A DNA stretch of 64,000 nucleotides from Sphingobium terrigena (GTDB taxonomy: Bacteria > Pseudomonadota > Alphaproteobacteria > Sphingomonadales > Sphingomonadaceae), in the NCBI RefSeq assembly GCF_003591655.1, contig NZ_QVRA01000015.1, positions 39,708 through 103,707 of the forward strand, written 5' to 3'. Position numbers and translations under genes: made by a program. Numbering within the stretch: position 1 is the stretch's first letter; each line of letters begins with the position of its first letter. The notes under the pieces were generated by a model. That model was not told where the DNA came from. It was given only the letters and a program-made list of their open reading frames with translations, and made no database searches. Positions 1 to 10,520 of the stretch are shown piece after piece.

Positions 1-2586
1 ATGTCGGTCATCGTGTCCCGCGCCCTGCCGGACGTGCGCGACGGGTTGAAGCCGGTGCATCGCCGCATTCTCTTCTCCGCCCAGGAATCGGGCTTCGTCT
101 ATAACCGCCCCTATCGCAAATCGGCGCGTCTGGTCGGTGAAGTCATGGGTAAATATCACCCCCATGGCGACAGTTCGATCTACGACGCGTTGGCGCGGAT
201 GACGCAGGACTGGTCGATGCGGGTGCCGCTGATCGACGGTCAGGGCAATTTCGGTTCGATGGATCCCGATCCGCCAGCCGCGATGCGTTACACCGAAGCG
301 CGTCTGGCCAAGGTCGCCAATGCGCTGCTGGAAGATCTCGACAAGGATACGGTCGATTTCACGCCCAATTATGACGCTTCGGAAAGCGAGCCGCAGGTGC
401 TGCCCGCGCGCTTCCCTAACCTGCTGGTCAATGGCGCAGGCGGCATCGCGGTCGGCATGGCGACCAATATTCCGCCGCACAATCTGGGCGAAGTCATCCG
501 CGCTTGCCTGGCCTATATCGACAATACCGGCATCACGATCGACGAACTGATCCAGATCGTCCCCGGTCCCGATTTCCCGACCGCGCCACTGATCCTGGGC
601 CAGTCGGGCGCGCGCAGCGCCTATCATACCGGCCGTGGTTCCATCATGATGCGCTCGCGCCATGTGATCGAGGAAGGACGCGGGGATCGCCAGTCGATCG
701 TCCTGACCGCCATCCCTTATCAGGTCGGCAAGAACGGCCTCGTTGAAAAGATCGCCGAAGCCGCCAAGGAAAAGCGGATCGAGGGGATCAGCGACATTCG
801 CGACGAATCCAGCCGCGAAGGCGTGCGGATCGTCATGGACCTGAAGCGCGATGCGACGCCAGAGGTCGTGCTGAACCAGTTGTGGCGCAACACGCCCGCG
901 CAATCGAGTTTCCCGGCAAACATGCTGGCGATCCGTGGCGGCCGCCCCGAATTGCTGAATCTGCGCGACATCATCGAAGCCTTCGTCAAGTTCCGCGAAG
1001 AGGTGATCACCCGCCGCACCAAGTTCGAGCTGAACAAGGCGCGCGACCGGGCGCATATCTTGCTGGGTCTGGTCGTTGCGGTCAGCAATCTCGATGAAAT
1101 GGTCCGCATCATCCGCGGATCGTCCAGCCCCGCCGAAGCGCGCGAAAAACTGCTGACGCGCGAATGGCCGATCGGCGAGATCGCGCCCTATATCCGGCTG
1201 GTCGAAGCGATCGACATCGAGGTTTCGGGCGATTTCTACAAATTGTCCGACCTTCAGGTCCGCGCCATCCTGGACCTGCGCCTGCACCGCCTGACGGCGC
1301 TGGGCCGCGATGAAATCGGCAAGGAACTGGCCGAACTGGCCGACGCGATCGCTGAATATCTCGCCATCCTGGGCGACCGGGTCAAACTCTATGCCGTGAT
1401 GCGCGAAGAGTTTGAAGCGATCGAGCGGGAGTTTGCCACCCCCCGCCTGTCCGAAATCACCGCCGCTGCCGACGGGATCGAGGATGAAGATCTGATCGAG
1501 CGCGAGGATATGGTCGTCACCGTCACGGTGCAGGGCTATATCAAGCGCACCCCGCTGGAGAGCTTCCGGGCGCAGGCGCGTGGCGGCAAGGGCCGGTCGG
1601 GCATGGCGACCAAGGATGAGGATGCGATCACCGAGCTGTTCGTGACATCGACCCATACGCCGGTGCTGTTCTTCTCGACCGCGGGCAAAGTCTATCGCCT
1701 GAAAGTATGGCGCCTGCCCGAAGGCGGCCCGGCGACGCGCGGGCGGCCGATGGTCAACCTGCTGCCGCTTGCGGCCGGCGAAACCATCCGCACCGTGCTG
1801 CCGCTGCCCGAAGATGAGGATAGCTGGAAAGATTTGCACGTCATGTTCGCCACCGCGAACGGCACCGTGCGCCGCAACAGCATGGACGCCTTCGCCAATG
1901 TACCGAGCAACGGCAAGCTGGCGATGCGTTTTGACGAAGGCAGCGAGGACCGGCTGATCGGCGTCGCGCTGCTGACCGAAGAGGATGATGTGCTGCTCGC
2001 CACGCGGCAGGGCAAGGCGATCCGCTTCGCCGCGACCGATGTGCGCGAGTTCCAGAGCCGCACCTCGACCGGTGTGCGCGGCATGACGCTCAAGAGCGAC
2101 GATGAGGTTATCTCGCTGTCCATCCTGCATCGTTCGGGTGCCAATCAGGAACAGCGTGAGGAATATCTGCGCTTCGCCCCGTGGAAACCGGAAAAGGAAG
2201 GCGAAATGGCCGATCAGGCGATGTTCGCCCATATGCGCGAGCATGAGCAGTTCATCCTGACCGTCTGTGCCAATGGCTATGGCAAGCTGTCATCGGCCTA
2301 TGATTATCGCCGTACCGGACGCGGCGGCCAAGGCATTACCAATATCGACAATATCGGTCGCAATGGCCCCGTCGTCGGCAGCTTTGCCGCAACCCATGGC
2401 GACCAGCTGATGCTGGTGACCGATCAGGCCAAGCTGATCCGCATGGGTCTCGACAGCCTGCGCGTGATCGGCCGCAATTCGGCGGGCGTCCGCCTGTTCG
2501 ACGTGGCCAAGGACGAGCATGTCGTCAGCGCAGCGCGGATCGAGGAAAGCGACGAGGGCGAGACCGAAGCGGCCGTCGAGGCATGA
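1..2586 (+). CDS. gyrA: DNA gyrase subunit A (5' end outside the window)
   Basis: GyrA is the DNA-cleaving subunit of gyrase, which introduces negative supercoils with GyrB. The window opens at the internal Met that corresponds to E. coli Met26 (offset 25), so about 25-40 N-terminal residues are missing. The catalytic Tyr is residue 97 here (AMRYTEA, E. coli Tyr122). The quinolone-resistance region reads HGDSSIYD with Ser58 and Asp62 (E. coli Ser83/Asp87), the unmutated, quinolone-sensitive type. A GyrA-box-like QARGGKG at 525-531 opens the C-terminal wrapping domain and separates it from ParC. The tail is acidic. The stop overlaps the next start by 4 nt, so the two are probably co-transcribed. 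Confidence 0.96.
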   Translation: MSVIVSRALPDVRDGLKPVHRRILFSAQESGFVYNRPYRKSARLVGEVMGKYHPHGDSSIYDALARMTQDWSMRVPLIDGQGNFGSMDPDPPAAMRYTEARLAKVANALLEDLDKDTVDFTPNYDASESEPQVLPARFPNLLVNGAGGIAVGMATNIPPHNLGEVIRACLAYIDNTGITIDELIQIVPGPDFPTAPLILGQSGARSAYHTGRGSIMMRSRHVIEEGRGDRQSIVLTAIPYQVGKNGLVEKIAEAAKEKRIEGISDIRDESSREGVRIVMDLKRDATPEVVLNQLWRNTPAQSSFPANMLAIRGGRPELLNLRDIIEAFVKFREEVITRRTKFELNKARDRAHILLGLVVAVSNLDEMVRIIRGSSSPAEAREKLLTREWPIGEIAPYIRLVEAIDIEVSGDFYKLSDLQVRAILDLRLHRLTALGRDEIGKELAELADAIAEYLAILGDRVKLYAVMREEFEAIEREFATPRLSEITAAADGIEDEDLIEREDMVVTVTVQGYIKRTPLESFRAQARGGKGRSGMATKDEDAITELFVTSTHTPVLFFSTAGKVYRLKVWRLPEGGPATRGRPMVNLLPLAAGETIRTVLPLPEDEDSWKDLHVMFATANGTVRRNSMDAFANVPSNGKLAMRFDEGSEDRLIGVALLTEEDDVLLATRQGKAIRFAATDVREFQSRTSTGVRGMTLKSDDEVISLSILHRSGANQEQREEYLRFAPWKPEKEGEMADQAMFAHMREHEQFILTVCANGYGKLSSAYDYRRTGRGGQGITNIDNIGRNGPVVGSFAATHGDQLMLVTDQAKLIRMGLDSLRVIGRNSAGVRLFDVAKDEHVVSAARIEESDEGETEAAVEA

Positions 2587-2930
2587 GCGATCTGTTCGCC
2601 TACAAGATATTGACGGCGGACCAATATGCGCAGTTGAAGGCCGACGGCGTCTTTGCGGGCGCGCCGGTCGACCTGGCCGATGGCTATATCCATATGTCGA
2701 CCCGCGATCAGGCGGCGGAGACGGCGGCGAAGCATTTTGCCGGGCAGGACCGGCTGGTGATGCTGATGGTCGATCTCGCGCCATTTGGCGAGGCGATCAA
2801 ATGGGAAGAGTCGCGCGGCGGCGCGCTGTTCCCGCATCTTTATGGCGAGCTGCCGTTAAGTGCGGTCGCGGGCAAGGTGGTGCTGCGCATCGGCGATGAT
2901 GGACTGCATCAGTTCCCGGCGGGATTCTGA
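2583..2930 (+). CDS. DUF952 family protein
   Basis: This 115-aa protein matches the small DUF952 family, with an N-terminal AYKIL segment, a central DGYIHMST motif and a later LFPHLYGELP segment. The biochemical function is not established. Members are compact cytosolic alpha/beta proteins that resemble ADP-ribosyltransferase-fold domains, but I see no proof of activity. The ATG overlaps the gyrA stop by 4 nt. Its 3' end overlaps the convergent glycosyltransferase gene by 22 nt, so the two mRNAs are complementary at their ends. Confidence 0.85.
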   Translation: MSDLFAYKILTADQYAQLKADGVFAGAPVDLADGYIHMSTRDQAAETAAKHFAGQDRLVMLMVDLAPFGEAIKWEESRGGALFPHLYGELPLSAVAGKVVLRIGDDGLHQFPAGF

Positions 2931-4042
2931 TCAACCCGTTTCATCCGCACGACCAGTCCCCGCCTGACCCAATAATCCCAGCCGCCCCAGCGGATGCGCG
3001 ATGATGTGGCCGCGGCGAGTTGAACAATCAGATGCGCCCAGCTGACCGCAAAGGGCGCAATACAGTCCCACCAGAGCGACCGGCGGGCGCGGCTGGCCTG
3101 ATCTGGCTCCAGCACGCTGGCGAGGATCGCCCGTCGCGCCAGCGCCCGGCCCCAGGCCGCGCCATAGCCGACAGCGACCATCGCCCAGCCACCCCAGCCC
3201 AGCGCCCAGACCCACGCCGCCGCCTGCACCGCGACCACCAAAGTCGCCAGCGCCCACATGCCGGGGCTGTTGGTGATGATATGCCGATATTGACGGACGC
3301 CAAAGCCCAGCACCTGCGCGGCATTGCCCTCCAATGGGCTGGCGACGAGCAGGTCGCGCACCGGTCGCAACCGCATTTTCGCGCGCCAGCCAGCCAGACC
3401 GATCGCCATGTCATCGGACAATCGCCCCGCCATCGCCCGGTCGAGGTCCAGCCGGTCGGCCACCTCCCGCGTCAGCGCCATCGCGCCGCCCCAGGGCATG
3501 GTCGCGCTGGCGAAACGGGGTAGCGTTGCCAGTTGCATTTCGACCGCGCCGACCAATGCCAGCATCGGCCCGCGTTCCGGCAAAAGCATACGATAGCCGG
3601 TGACGATGTCCGCCTTGCCCCGGACCAGCGGGAATAGCAGCCGCCCAACGAGGCGCGCGGGCGGTTCGATGTCGGCGTCAATGAACAGGACATAGCGATC
3701 GTCCGACCGCAATGCCCGCAATGCCGCGCGCAATTTGTGGACCTTCTGGCCTTCATCGCTGGCTTCCCCGGCATGGACGACCTGCACCCAGTCGGCTTCG
3801 CGCGCCGCCAGCGCGTCGGCAGCGGCGCACCCGCCCGATGTCGCGATCATCAGGCGGAAGCGCGCCGTCTGGGCTTTCAGCCGGGCGATCAGGTCCGGCC
3901 CGCCGTCCCAATCGTCGCGTACCGATAGCAACACAACCACCCCGTCGGGCGTCTCGATCTTGCGGTCCGTCGGCAGGTGCCGCCAGTAATTGACGACGCC
4001 CAGCAGGCTCAAGCCCTGAAGCAATATCCATAGCCACAGCAT
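2909..4042 (-). CDS. GT2/GT21-family glycosyltransferase, ceramide glucosyltransferase-like
   Basis: The 377-aa membrane glycosyltransferase has an N-terminal hydrophobic anchor (about residues 1-20), a GT-A domain and C-terminal hydrophobic segments. It carries the GT21 signature set: EGQKVHKL near 100, the DAD metal site (FIDADIEPP), GGAMAL, LSDDMAIG as the third Asp motif, and an RQYRH motif in place of (Q/R)xxRW. GT21 enzymes transfer a sugar from a nucleotide donor to a lipid such as ceramide. The hopanoid-associated HpnI proteins are an alternative relative. Sphingomonads replace LPS with glycosphingolipids, so a lipid glycosyltransferase fits. The LpxL-like gene starts divergently 53 bp away. 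Exact substrate unknown. Confidence 0.78.
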   Translation of the reverse strand: MLWLWILLQGLSLLGVVNYWRHLPTDRKIETPDGVVVLLSVRDDWDGGPDLIARLKAQTARFRLMIATSGGCAAADALAAREADWVQVVHAGEASDEGQKVHKLRAALRALRSDDRYVLFIDADIEPPARLVGRLLFPLVRGKADIVTGYRMLLPERGPMLALVGAVEMQLATLPRFASATMPWGGAMALTREVADRLDLDRAMAGRLSDDMAIGLAGWRAKMRLRPVRDLLVASPLEGNAAQVLGFGVRQYRHIITNSPGMWALATLVVAVQAAAWVWALGWGGWAMVAVGYGAAWGRALARRAILASVLEPDQASRARRSLWWDCIAPFAVSWAHLIVQLAAATSSRIRWGGWDYWVRRGLVVRMKRVDQNPAGN

Positions 4043-4095
4043 GTTACGCCAGCGCCCCTTTACCGTCCCGGCTGCTTCTGTATGACGCTATCCCC

Positions 4096-4974
4096 ATGCT
4101 CTCCAACCCCTTTCTCTTCGCCCTGTTGCGGCTGTTGCCCGCAAGCATCGCCTCCTGGCTGGGCGGTTGGCTGTCTGTCACTTTCGCCCGCCCGCGCATG
4201 AAGATGCGCGACGCCCGCGCCCGCGCCAATCTGGCGATCCTGCGCCCGGACCTTCCGCCAGCGGAGCGGGAGGCGATGTTGACCCGGCGCTGGTTCAACA
4301 TCGGACGGACCTTGGGCGAACTGGCCAATATCGACCGGCTGGTGAATGAACGGCATGTCAACGTGATCGACCGCGCTGGTTATCAGGCCGTGCTGGATGG
4401 GCCGGGGCCGATGATCAGCCTGACGGTCCATACCGGCAACTGGGATTTGCTGGCCGCCCATATCAAGGCGTCGACCGACCGGCCGGGGCTGGGCATTTAC
4501 GATCCGCCGGACAATCCGGCGCAGGCCGCACTGCTCAAGAAGGCGCGGCAAAGCTATATGGGCGAAGCGATCAGCGGCGAAGGCGCGGCGCGGGGCGTGT
4601 TCAAGCATCTGACCCAGAAGGACCGGGCGACGCTCTATATCTTGGTGGACGAACGGCGGGAGTTTCAGGTCTGGTTCCCGACATTCGGGCGCGAACTGGC
4701 ACCGTCGGGCAATCTGTCAGTGGCGCTGCGGCTGGCGCGCAAGGTGGGCGCAAAATTTCTGCCCTTCTATCTTGCCCGCACCAATGGCCCCCATTTCGAC
4801 CTGCATTGGCATCCCCCGCTCGATCCGCGCACGACCAGTGATGCTGACATTGTCGCGACGCTCGACCGCTTTCTGGGCCAGGCCTGTATCGACCATGCCG
4901 ACCAGTGGCTGGCGCTGCATGACATGGACCTGACCCAGCCGGGCCATATGCCCCCTGCCCCTCCGGCCATGTGA
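4096..4974 (+). CDS. LpxL/HtrB-type lysophospholipid acyltransferase
   Basis: This 292-aa protein belongs to the LpxL/LpxM/HtrB acyltransferase family, which moves an acyl chain from acyl-ACP onto a lipid acceptor at the inner membrane. It has an N-terminal membrane helix (about 5-30), the catalytic Hx4D motif HTGNWD (His112, Asp117), and the downstream LVDERREFQVWFPTFGR segment typical of the family. Many sphingomonads lack classical lipid A, so the acceptor may be another membrane lipid. The gene is divergent from the glycosyltransferase, and the trpF reading frame follows at once. Confidence 0.85.
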   Translation: MLSNPFLFALLRLLPASIASWLGGWLSVTFARPRMKMRDARARANLAILRPDLPPAEREAMLTRRWFNIGRTLGELANIDRLVNERHVNVIDRAGYQAVLDGPGPMISLTVHTGNWDLLAAHIKASTDRPGLGIYDPPDNPAQAALLKKARQSYMGEAISGEGAARGVFKHLTQKDRATLYILVDERREFQVWFPTFGRELAPSGNLSVALRLARKVGAKFLPFYLARTNGPHFDLHWHPPLDPRTTSDADIVATLDRFLGQACIDHADQWLALHDMDLTQPGHMPPAPPAM

Positions 4975-5006
4975 CTTCGCGATCCATCACGGCTAAAGCC
5001 CCTGCC

Positions 5007-5651
5007 ATGTCCCGACTCGCGATCAAGATTTGCGGCCTTTCGACTGCCGATACGGTGGGCACCGCCGTGCGCGCGGGGGCGAGCCATATCGGCTTTGTCC
5101 ATTTCCCTAAAAGCCCACGCCATGTCGATGCCGCCCGGATCAGGGCGCTGGCCGCCATCGCCCCCGCTCATGTCGAGCGGGTCGGCGTGGTGGTCGATCC
5201 GACCGACGAGATGCTGGACGAACTGGTCGCGACCGGTGCGCTGACCGCGCTGCAACTCCATGGCAAGGAGAGCGCGCAGCGGGCCGCCGCCATTCGCCAT
5301 CGTTTCGGCCTGTCGGTGTGGAAGGCGATTTCGGTCAAGACCCGCGCAGATATCGACGCGGCCAGTGCCTATACAGGTGCTGTGGACCGGCTGCTGTTTG
5401 ATGCCAAAACGCCCGATGGCGCGGCATTGCCCGGCGGGATGGGGCTGCGGTTCGACTGGACATTGCTGCGCGGGGTTTCTATGCCGGGACCATGGGGGCT
5501 GTCGGGCGGCCTGTCGGTGGACAATGTCGCCGAGGCTGTCCGCATCACCGGCGCGCCGCTGATCGACGTTTCGTCGGGCGTGGAAAGCGCGCCGGGCATC
5601 AAGAATATGGACAAGATCATCACCTTCTGCAAAGCGGTTTCGCAATGTTGA
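5007..5651 (+). CDS. trpF: Phosphoribosylanthranilate isomerase
   Basis: TrpF converts N-(5'-phosphoribosyl)-anthranilate to CdRP in tryptophan synthesis. The 214-aa TIM barrel starts IKICGLST with the catalytic Cys, then GFVHFPKSPRH, LFDAKTP with the catalytic Asp, WGLSGGL, and DVSSGVE at the phosphate-binding end. I chose the ATG at 5007 because it gives the usual length and start. A GTG at 4971 that overlaps the upstream stop would add 12 residues without homology-like character. It heads the trpF-trpB-trpA-accD-folC order common in alphaproteobacteria. Confidence 0.93.
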   Translation: MSRLAIKICGLSTADTVGTAVRAGASHIGFVHFPKSPRHVDAARIRALAAIAPAHVERVGVVVDPTDEMLDELVATGALTALQLHGKESAQRAAAIRHRFGLSVWKAISVKTRADIDAASAYTGAVDRLLFDAKTPDGAALPGGMGLRFDWTLLRGVSMPGPWGLSGGLSVDNVAEAVRITGAPLIDVSSGVESAPGIKNMDKIITFCKAVSQC

Positions 5652-5750
5652 CGCCGCCCGCCTTTGTCGCGCGCATCGGGACACGATGGCGCTGATCGCT
5701 TCCCCCATCCGAAGCGAACGCCCATTTTGACCCAAGAGACTGAAACGATC

Positions 5751-6992
5751 ATGACCGACACCATTAGCTTGCCCAACAGCCTGCGCAGCCAGCCCGACGC
5801 CAGTGGCCATTTCGGCCAGTTTGGCGGACGCTATGTCGCCGAAACCTTGATGCCGCTGATCCTGGAACTGGAGAAAGTCTATCGCGCCGCGAAGGACGAT
5901 CCGGCGTTCGAGGAGGAATATGATTATCTGCTCAAGCAATATGTCGGCCGCCCCAATCCGCTATATTATGCAGCGCGGCTGACGCAGGCGCTGCGCGAAG
6001 GCGCGCCTGCGGGCAGGGGCGCGAAAATCTATCTGAAGCGCGAGGAATTGAACCATACCGGCGCGCACAAGATCAATAATTGCATCGGACAGGCGCTGCT
6101 CGCCCGCCGCATGGGCAAGAAGAAGGTGATCGCGGAAACCGGCGCTGGCCAGCATGGCGTCGCGACCGCCACTGTCGCTGCCTTGTTCGGCATGGAATGC
6201 AAGATTTTCATGGGCGCCAAGGATGTCGAGCGCCAGAAGCCCAATGTGTTCCGCATGAAGCTGCTGGGGGCGGAGGTCATTCCGGTGACGTCGGGGTCTG
6301 CGACGCTGAAAGATTCGATGAACGATGCGCTGCGCCATTGGGTGTCGAATGTGCATGACACATTCTACATCATCGGCACGGCGGCAGGCCCGCACCCCTA
6401 CCCCGAACTGGTGCGCGATTTTCAGTCGATCATCGGCAAGGAAATCAAGACGCAGATGATGGAGGCCGAAGGTCGCCTGCCCGACATGCTGATCGCCCCG
6501 GTCGGCGGCGGCTCCAACGCCATCGGCATGTTCCACCCCTTCCTGGACGACACAGACGTCGCGATGATCGGCGTCGAAGCGGCGGGCGAAGGGCTGACCG
6601 GCAAGCACGCCGCGTCGCTGGCGGGCGGCGCGTCGGGCATATTACACGGCAACCGCACCTATCTGCTACAGGATGAGGACGGCCAGATTACCGAGGCGCA
6701 CAGCATTTCGGCGGGGCTGGATTATCCCGGCATCGGGCCTGAGCATAGCTGGTTGCATGAAATCGGTCGGGTAAAATATATGCCGATCACCGATGATGAG
6801 GCGCTGGCCAGTTTCCAGAAACTGTCGGCGCTGGAAGGCATCATCCCTGCCCTCGAATCCGCCCATGCCATTGCCGCTGCGGAGCAGGTTGCGCCGACGA
6901 TGGACGCGGACAAGATCATCGTCGTCAATCTGTCCGGTCGTGGGGATAAGGATATTTTCACCGTCGCCGACGCCCTGGGAGTGGAGATGTGA
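5751..6992 (+). CDS. trpB: Tryptophan synthase beta chain
   Basis: The 413-aa PLP enzyme condenses indole with serine to make tryptophan, with indole channelled from TrpA. The PLP lysine is Lys107 in HTGAHKINN. The glycine-rich phosphate loop GGGSNAIG and the [10 protein letters not shown] start are typical of the catabolic-free TrpB1 type. The reading frame is open for 29 codons upstream, but conservation begins at the ATG at 5751, which gives the family length. It follows trpF after about 100 bp and overlaps the possible GTG start of trpA. Confidence 0.96.
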   Translation: MTDTISLPNSLRSQPDASGHFGQFGGRYVAETLMPLILELEKVYRAAKDDPAFEEEYDYLLKQYVGRPNPLYYAARLTQALREGAPAGRGAKIYLKREELNHTGAHKINNCIGQALLARRMGKKKVIAETGAGQHGVATATVAALFGMECKIFMGAKDVERQKPNVFRMKLLGAEVIPVTSGSATLKDSMNDALRHWVSNVHDTFYIIGTAAGPHPYPELVRDFQSIIGKEIKTQMMEAEGRLPDMLIAPVGGGSNAIGMFHPFLDDTDVAMIGVEAAGEGLTGKHAASLAGGASGILHGNRTYLLQDEDGQITEAHSISAGLDYPGIGPEHSWLHEIGRVKYMPITDDEALASFQKLSALEGIIPALESAHAIAAAEQVAPTMDADKIIVVNLSGRGDKDIFTVADALGVEM

Positions 6993-6994
6993 GC

Positions 6995-7810
6995 ATGGAC
7001 CGGATGGCCACCCGCTTCGCCGCCTGCAAGGCGCAGGGCCGCGCAGCGTTGATTACCTTCGTAACCGCCGGTGATCCGACCGTTGCGGCAACCCCCGCCA
7101 TTCTTGACGCACTGGTTGAGGGTGGCGCGGACATTATCGAGCTGGGCATGCCCTTTACCGATCCCATGGCCGATGGTCCCGCGATCGAACTGGCCAATCT
7201 GCGCAGTCTGGGGTCCGGCACGAAAACGGCGCATATCTTTGCGATTGCCGCCGATTTCCGCGCCCGCCACCCCGACACGCCGCTGGTGCTGATGGGCTAT
7301 GCCAATCCGATGCTGGTGCGCGGGTCCGACTGGTTTGCCGACCAGTGCAAGGCGGCGGGCGTCGATGGGGTCATCTGCGTTGATGTGCCGCCGGAGGAAG
7401 ATGCCGAACTGGGTCCGGCGCTGCGTGGCGCGGGCATTCATCTGGTCCGGCTGGCGACGCCTACGACCGACGCAAAGCGGCTGCCCGCCGTGCTGGAGGG
7501 GGCCAGCGGGTTCCTCTACCATGTCTCTGTCGCGGGGATCACCGGCAAGCAGCAGGCAGCGCAGGCCAATATCGAACTGGCCGTCCAGAAACTGAGGGCC
7601 GCGACGGACCTGCCGATCGCAGTCGGTTTTGGCGTTCGCACGCCCGAACAGGCCGCCGCGATCGGGCGCATTGCCGATGGCGTGGTCGTCGGTTCGGCGA
7701 TCGTCGATCTGGTCGGGTCGCATGGTGATGCCGCCGCGCCCTTCGTTCAGCAGTTTGTCGCCGCCCTGAGCGGTGCGCTCACCGCAAATTCACGGGAAAC
7801 CGCCGCATGA
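6995..7810 (+). CDS. trpA: Tryptophan synthase alpha chain
   Basis: TrpA cleaves indole-3-glycerol phosphate to indole, which passes to TrpB. The 271-aa TIM barrel shows the family landmarks [22 protein letters not shown] (catalytic Glu and Asp), [14 protein letters not shown] and GVRTPEQA. An in-frame GTG at 6989 overlaps the trpB stop and is the alternative start. The 3' end overlaps accD by 4 nt (ATGA), so trpBA-accD are translationally coupled. Confidence 0.95.
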   Translation: MDRMATRFAACKAQGRAALITFVTAGDPTVAATPAILDALVEGGADIIELGMPFTDPMADGPAIELANLRSLGSGTKTAHIFAIAADFRARHPDTPLVLMGYANPMLVRGSDWFADQCKAAGVDGVICVDVPPEEDAELGPALRGAGIHLVRLATPTTDAKRLPAVLEGASGFLYHVSVAGITGKQQAAQANIELAVQKLRAATDLPIAVGFGVRTPEQAAAIGRIADGVVVGSAIVDLVGSHGDAAAPFVQQFVAALSGALTANSRETAA

Positions 7811-8658
7811 GCTGGATCAACCGCGTTCGCAAGGCCATCCCCTTCATCGCCAAGAAGGAGCAGACCGCCGAAACGCTGTGGCATAAATGCCCGTCCTGTT
7901 CGGAGATGATCTTCATCAAGGAATGGGAAGAAAATCTGTCCGTCTGCCCCCGTTGCGACCATCATGGCCGCATTGGGCCGTCGGAGCGGTTCGAGCATAT
8001 TCTCGACGCCGGTTTCATCCTGCTGCCGACCCCGCATGTGCAGGAAGACCCGCTGAAATTCCGCGACAGCAAGCGTTATCCCGACCGGATCAAGGCGGCA
8101 CGGCTGGCGACCGGCGATCATGACGCGCTGATCAACGCGCGCGGCGCGATCGACGATGTGCCGCTGGTGATGGGCGTGCAGAATTTCGCCTTCATGGGCG
8201 GGTCCATGGGTATGGGCGTGGGCGCAGCCTTCATCCAGGGGGTCAACGACGCGATCGCGCATAAATGCCCCTATGTCATCTTCACCGCGGCTGGCGGCGC
8301 GCGGATGCAGGAGGGTATCCTTTCCCTCATGCAGATGCCCCGCGCGACCGTGGCGATCCAGAAGCTGCACGCGGCGGGCTTGCCCTATATCGTCGTGCTG
8401 ACCGATCCGACCACGGGTGGCGTAACCGCCAGCTATGCGATGCTGGGCGACATCCAGATTTCCGAGCCCAATGCGCTGATCGGCTTTGCCGGGCAGCGAG
8501 TGATCGAAAGCACGATCCGCGAAAAGCTGCCCGAAGGATTCCAGCGCGCCGAATATCTGCTCGACCATGGCATGATCGACATGGTGGTGCATCGCGCCGA
8601 ATTGCGCGACACGCTGGCACGGGTGATCGACTATCTGACACCACGGGCCGCCGCCTGA
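7807..8658 (+). CDS. accD: Acetyl-CoA carboxylase carboxyltransferase subunit beta
   Basis: AccD and AccA form the carboxyltransferase that makes malonyl-CoA for fatty acid synthesis. The 283-aa protein has the N-terminal zinc ribbon (Cys28, Cys31, Cys47, Cys50) followed by the crotonase-like domain, with the acyl-CoA loop GGARMQEG and the [12 protein letters not shown] segment. Coupling to trpA is the usual alphaproteobacterial order. The stop is 27 bp before folC. Confidence 0.96.
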   Translation: MSWINRVRKAIPFIAKKEQTAETLWHKCPSCSEMIFIKEWEENLSVCPRCDHHGRIGPSERFEHILDAGFILLPTPHVQEDPLKFRDSKRYPDRIKAARLATGDHDALINARGAIDDVPLVMGVQNFAFMGGSMGMGVGAAFIQGVNDAIAHKCPYVIFTAAGGARMQEGILSLMQMPRATVAIQKLHAAGLPYIVVLTDPTTGGVTASYAMLGDIQISEPNALIGFAGQRVIESTIREKLPEGFQRAEYLLDHGMIDMVVHRAELRDTLARVIDYLTPRAAA

Positions 8659-8685
8659 CATCACGCACATAGGGGGACGGGGCGC

Positions 8686-10008
8686 ATGGCCGATCACGCG
8701 GTATCGGATCATCCTGCGGTGCAGGCGCAACTCGACCGGCTCTGGTCGCTGTCCCCCGGCGCCGACATATTGGGGCTGGAGCGGATCACCACACTGCTCG
8801 ACCGACTGGGCAATCCGCATCGTGCGCTGCCGCCGGTCTTTCATGTTGCGGGGACCAACGGCAAGGGTTCGACCTGCGCTTTCCTGCGCGCGGCGATGGA
8901 AGCGGACGGCAAAAGCGTCCACGTCTTTACCTCGCCCCATCTGGTCCGCTTCAACGAGCGCATCCGGGTGGCGGGCCAGCTGATCAGCGACGATGCGCTG
9001 GCGCGCTATCTGGAGCGGGTGCTGGACATTGCCGAGGGCGTTGACGCTAGCTTCTTCGAGGTCACGACCGCCGCTGCGTTCCTGGCCTTTGCCGAGCATC
9101 CCGCCGATGCCTGCATCATAGAGGTCGGGCTGGGTGGGCGGCTGGACGCCACCAATGTCATCGCCAATCCGGTGGTATGCGGCATCGCGCAGTTGGGCAT
9201 CGACCATCAGGCGTTTCTGGGCGACACGCTGGCGGCCATTGCCGCGGAAAAGGCGGGGATCGCCAAGCCGGGCGCGCCGCTGGTCACCCAACGCTACGCC
9301 GAATCGCTGTTCCCGGTGATGATGGACGCGGTCGCCCGTGCGCGGACCAGCTGGATCGGTCAGGGCGACGGCTGGGACGCCGCTGCCTATCGCGACCGGC
9401 TGCATTATCGCGACGAGCAAGGGCGGCTCGACACGCCGCTGCCCCGGCTGGCGGGGGCGCATCAGGTGCAGAATGCGGCGCTGGCCTTTGCCATGTTGCG
9501 GCATCAGAGCGCGGTGCCGCTGTCCGAAGCCGCGCTCAAGGCTGCGCCACTGTGGGCGCATTGGCCCGCGCGGCTCCAGCGGCTCGATCATGGCCCCCTG
9601 CTCGCGCCCCTGCCCGATGCGACCACGGCCTGGCTCGACGGCGGGCATAATGCCGGTGCGGGAGAGGCGATCAGCGCCTTCTTCACCAGCGATCGACTGG
9701 AGGGGCAGAAGCTCCAGTTGGTGATCGGAATGCTCGCCAACAAGGATGTCGATGCGTTCCTTTCTCCCTTCGCCGGGCGGATCGCGCATATCCATGCCCT
9801 GCCGGTGCCGGGGCACGAGCATCATGAGGCCGAGCGATTCGCGGCGATCGCGACGCGCTGGGGCATAGGCTGCACCGCGCATGAGGAGCCGACCGGTGCG
9901 ATCCGTGCCATTGCGGCGCTGGGTGAACCGGCGCCCAAGCTGTTGATCGGCGGATCGCTCTATCTGGCGGGTGAAATTTTGCGCCTGAACGATCAACTGC
10001 CTGACTGA
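8686..10008 (+). CDS. folC: Bifunctional folylpolyglutamate synthase / dihydrofolate synthase
   Basis: FolC adds glutamate to dihydropteroate and extends the polyglutamate tail of folates. The 440-aa Mur-ligase-fold protein has the ATP loop GTNGKGS (56-62), the omega-loop TSPHLVRFNERI and the GLGGRLDATN signature. The C-terminal ligase domain includes WLDGGHNAGAGEA. It follows accD on the same strand and probably ends the trp-acc-fol operon. A dyad (10015-10031) lies just after its stop. Confidence 0.94.
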   Translation: MADHAVSDHPAVQAQLDRLWSLSPGADILGLERITTLLDRLGNPHRALPPVFHVAGTNGKGSTCAFLRAAMEADGKSVHVFTSPHLVRFNERIRVAGQLISDDALARYLERVLDIAEGVDASFFEVTTAAAFLAFAEHPADACIIEVGLGGRLDATNVIANPVVCGIAQLGIDHQAFLGDTLAAIAAEKAGIAKPGAPLVTQRYAESLFPVMMDAVARARTSWIGQGDGWDAAAYRDRLHYRDEQGRLDTPLPRLAGAHQVQNAALAFAMLRHQSAVPLSEAALKAAPLWAHWPARLQRLDHGPLLAPLPDATTAWLDGGHNAGAGEAISAFFTSDRLEGQKLQLVIGMLANKDVDAFLSPFAGRIAHIHALPVPGHEHHEAERFAAIATRWGIGCTAHEEPTGAIRAIAALGEPAPKLLIGGSLYLAGEILRLNDQLPD

Positions 10009-10014
10009 TTCTAC

Positions 10015-10031
10015 TTGCGATTGACTCGCAA
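10015..10031. promoter_or_regulatory. Fur-like dyad upstream of the DUF6628-type gene
   Basis: A perfect inverted repeat TTGCGA-N5-TCGCAA with a TTGAC spacer lies between folC and the next gene, 46 bp before its ATG. It matches the TTGCGA-N5-TCGCAA shape of Fur boxes in several proteobacteria. The pattern is seen directly; Fur binding is inference. Confidence 0.45.
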
Positions 10032-10076
10032 TAGCCTAACCTGCGGAAACCAGACCACCGTAGAAGGCGCTTTATC

Positions 10077-10520
10077 ATGGCTCATGGAGAGACTTCCTCC
10101 CTCGACGACCTGCCCCGACCAATGCCGTCGGGCTATGGCAACCGGCTGTTCCTGTTCGTGATGCGGCGGATGGCGAGCGCGGGCGTCAATGATGCCCATG
10201 CCGCCAATGCGATGTTGGGCGCATTCGGGCGCAGCTATCGCCGGCCGCTGGTATTGATGCGGGCAATGATGCTGGAACTGGCGCGGGCGTCCAGCCGCAA
10301 GATATTGGTCGCGCCCTGCTGCTGCGCGCGGATGACGGCGGACGAGGCACTGATGATGCAGGCGACCGGCGACGCGCTGCGTGATCCCAGTGCTGCCTAT
10401 GAGCAGGTGAGCCAATTACTCGGCAATGATCATGCGCTGGGCGCGCTGACCTGTTTGCAGGCGGTGGCGCAGGCTCATGCGGACCTGGGCCGGCCGCTGG
10501 AGCTTTATGGCGAGGGGTGA
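10077..10520 (+). CDS. Conserved sphingomonad protein, DUF6628-like
   Basis: The 147-aa protein resembles the DUF6628 family, which I know mainly from sphingomonads and whose function is undescribed. It is mostly alpha-helical by eye, with no signal peptide or membrane segment. It carries a striking APCCCARMT motif (three adjacent Cys) in the middle, which could bind a metal or be redox active. A Fur-like dyad precedes it, so iron control is possible. Its 3' end overlaps the convergent ampG by 16 nt. Confidence 0.7.
   Translation: MAHGETSSLDDLPRPMPSGYGNRLFLFVMRRMASAGVNDAHAANAMLGAFGRSYRRPLVLMRAMMLELARASSRKILVAPCCCARMTADEALMMQATGDALRDPSAAYEQVSQLLGNDHALGALTCLQAVAQAHADLGRPLELYGEG

Noticed and set aside
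7747..9996. 749-aa open frame on the minus strand
   Set aside because: Runs fully antisense to trpA, accD and folC, which have clear family motifs; the antisense protein is low in recognisable structure and rich in Arg, Gln, His and Gly, as expected from GC-rich shadow frames.
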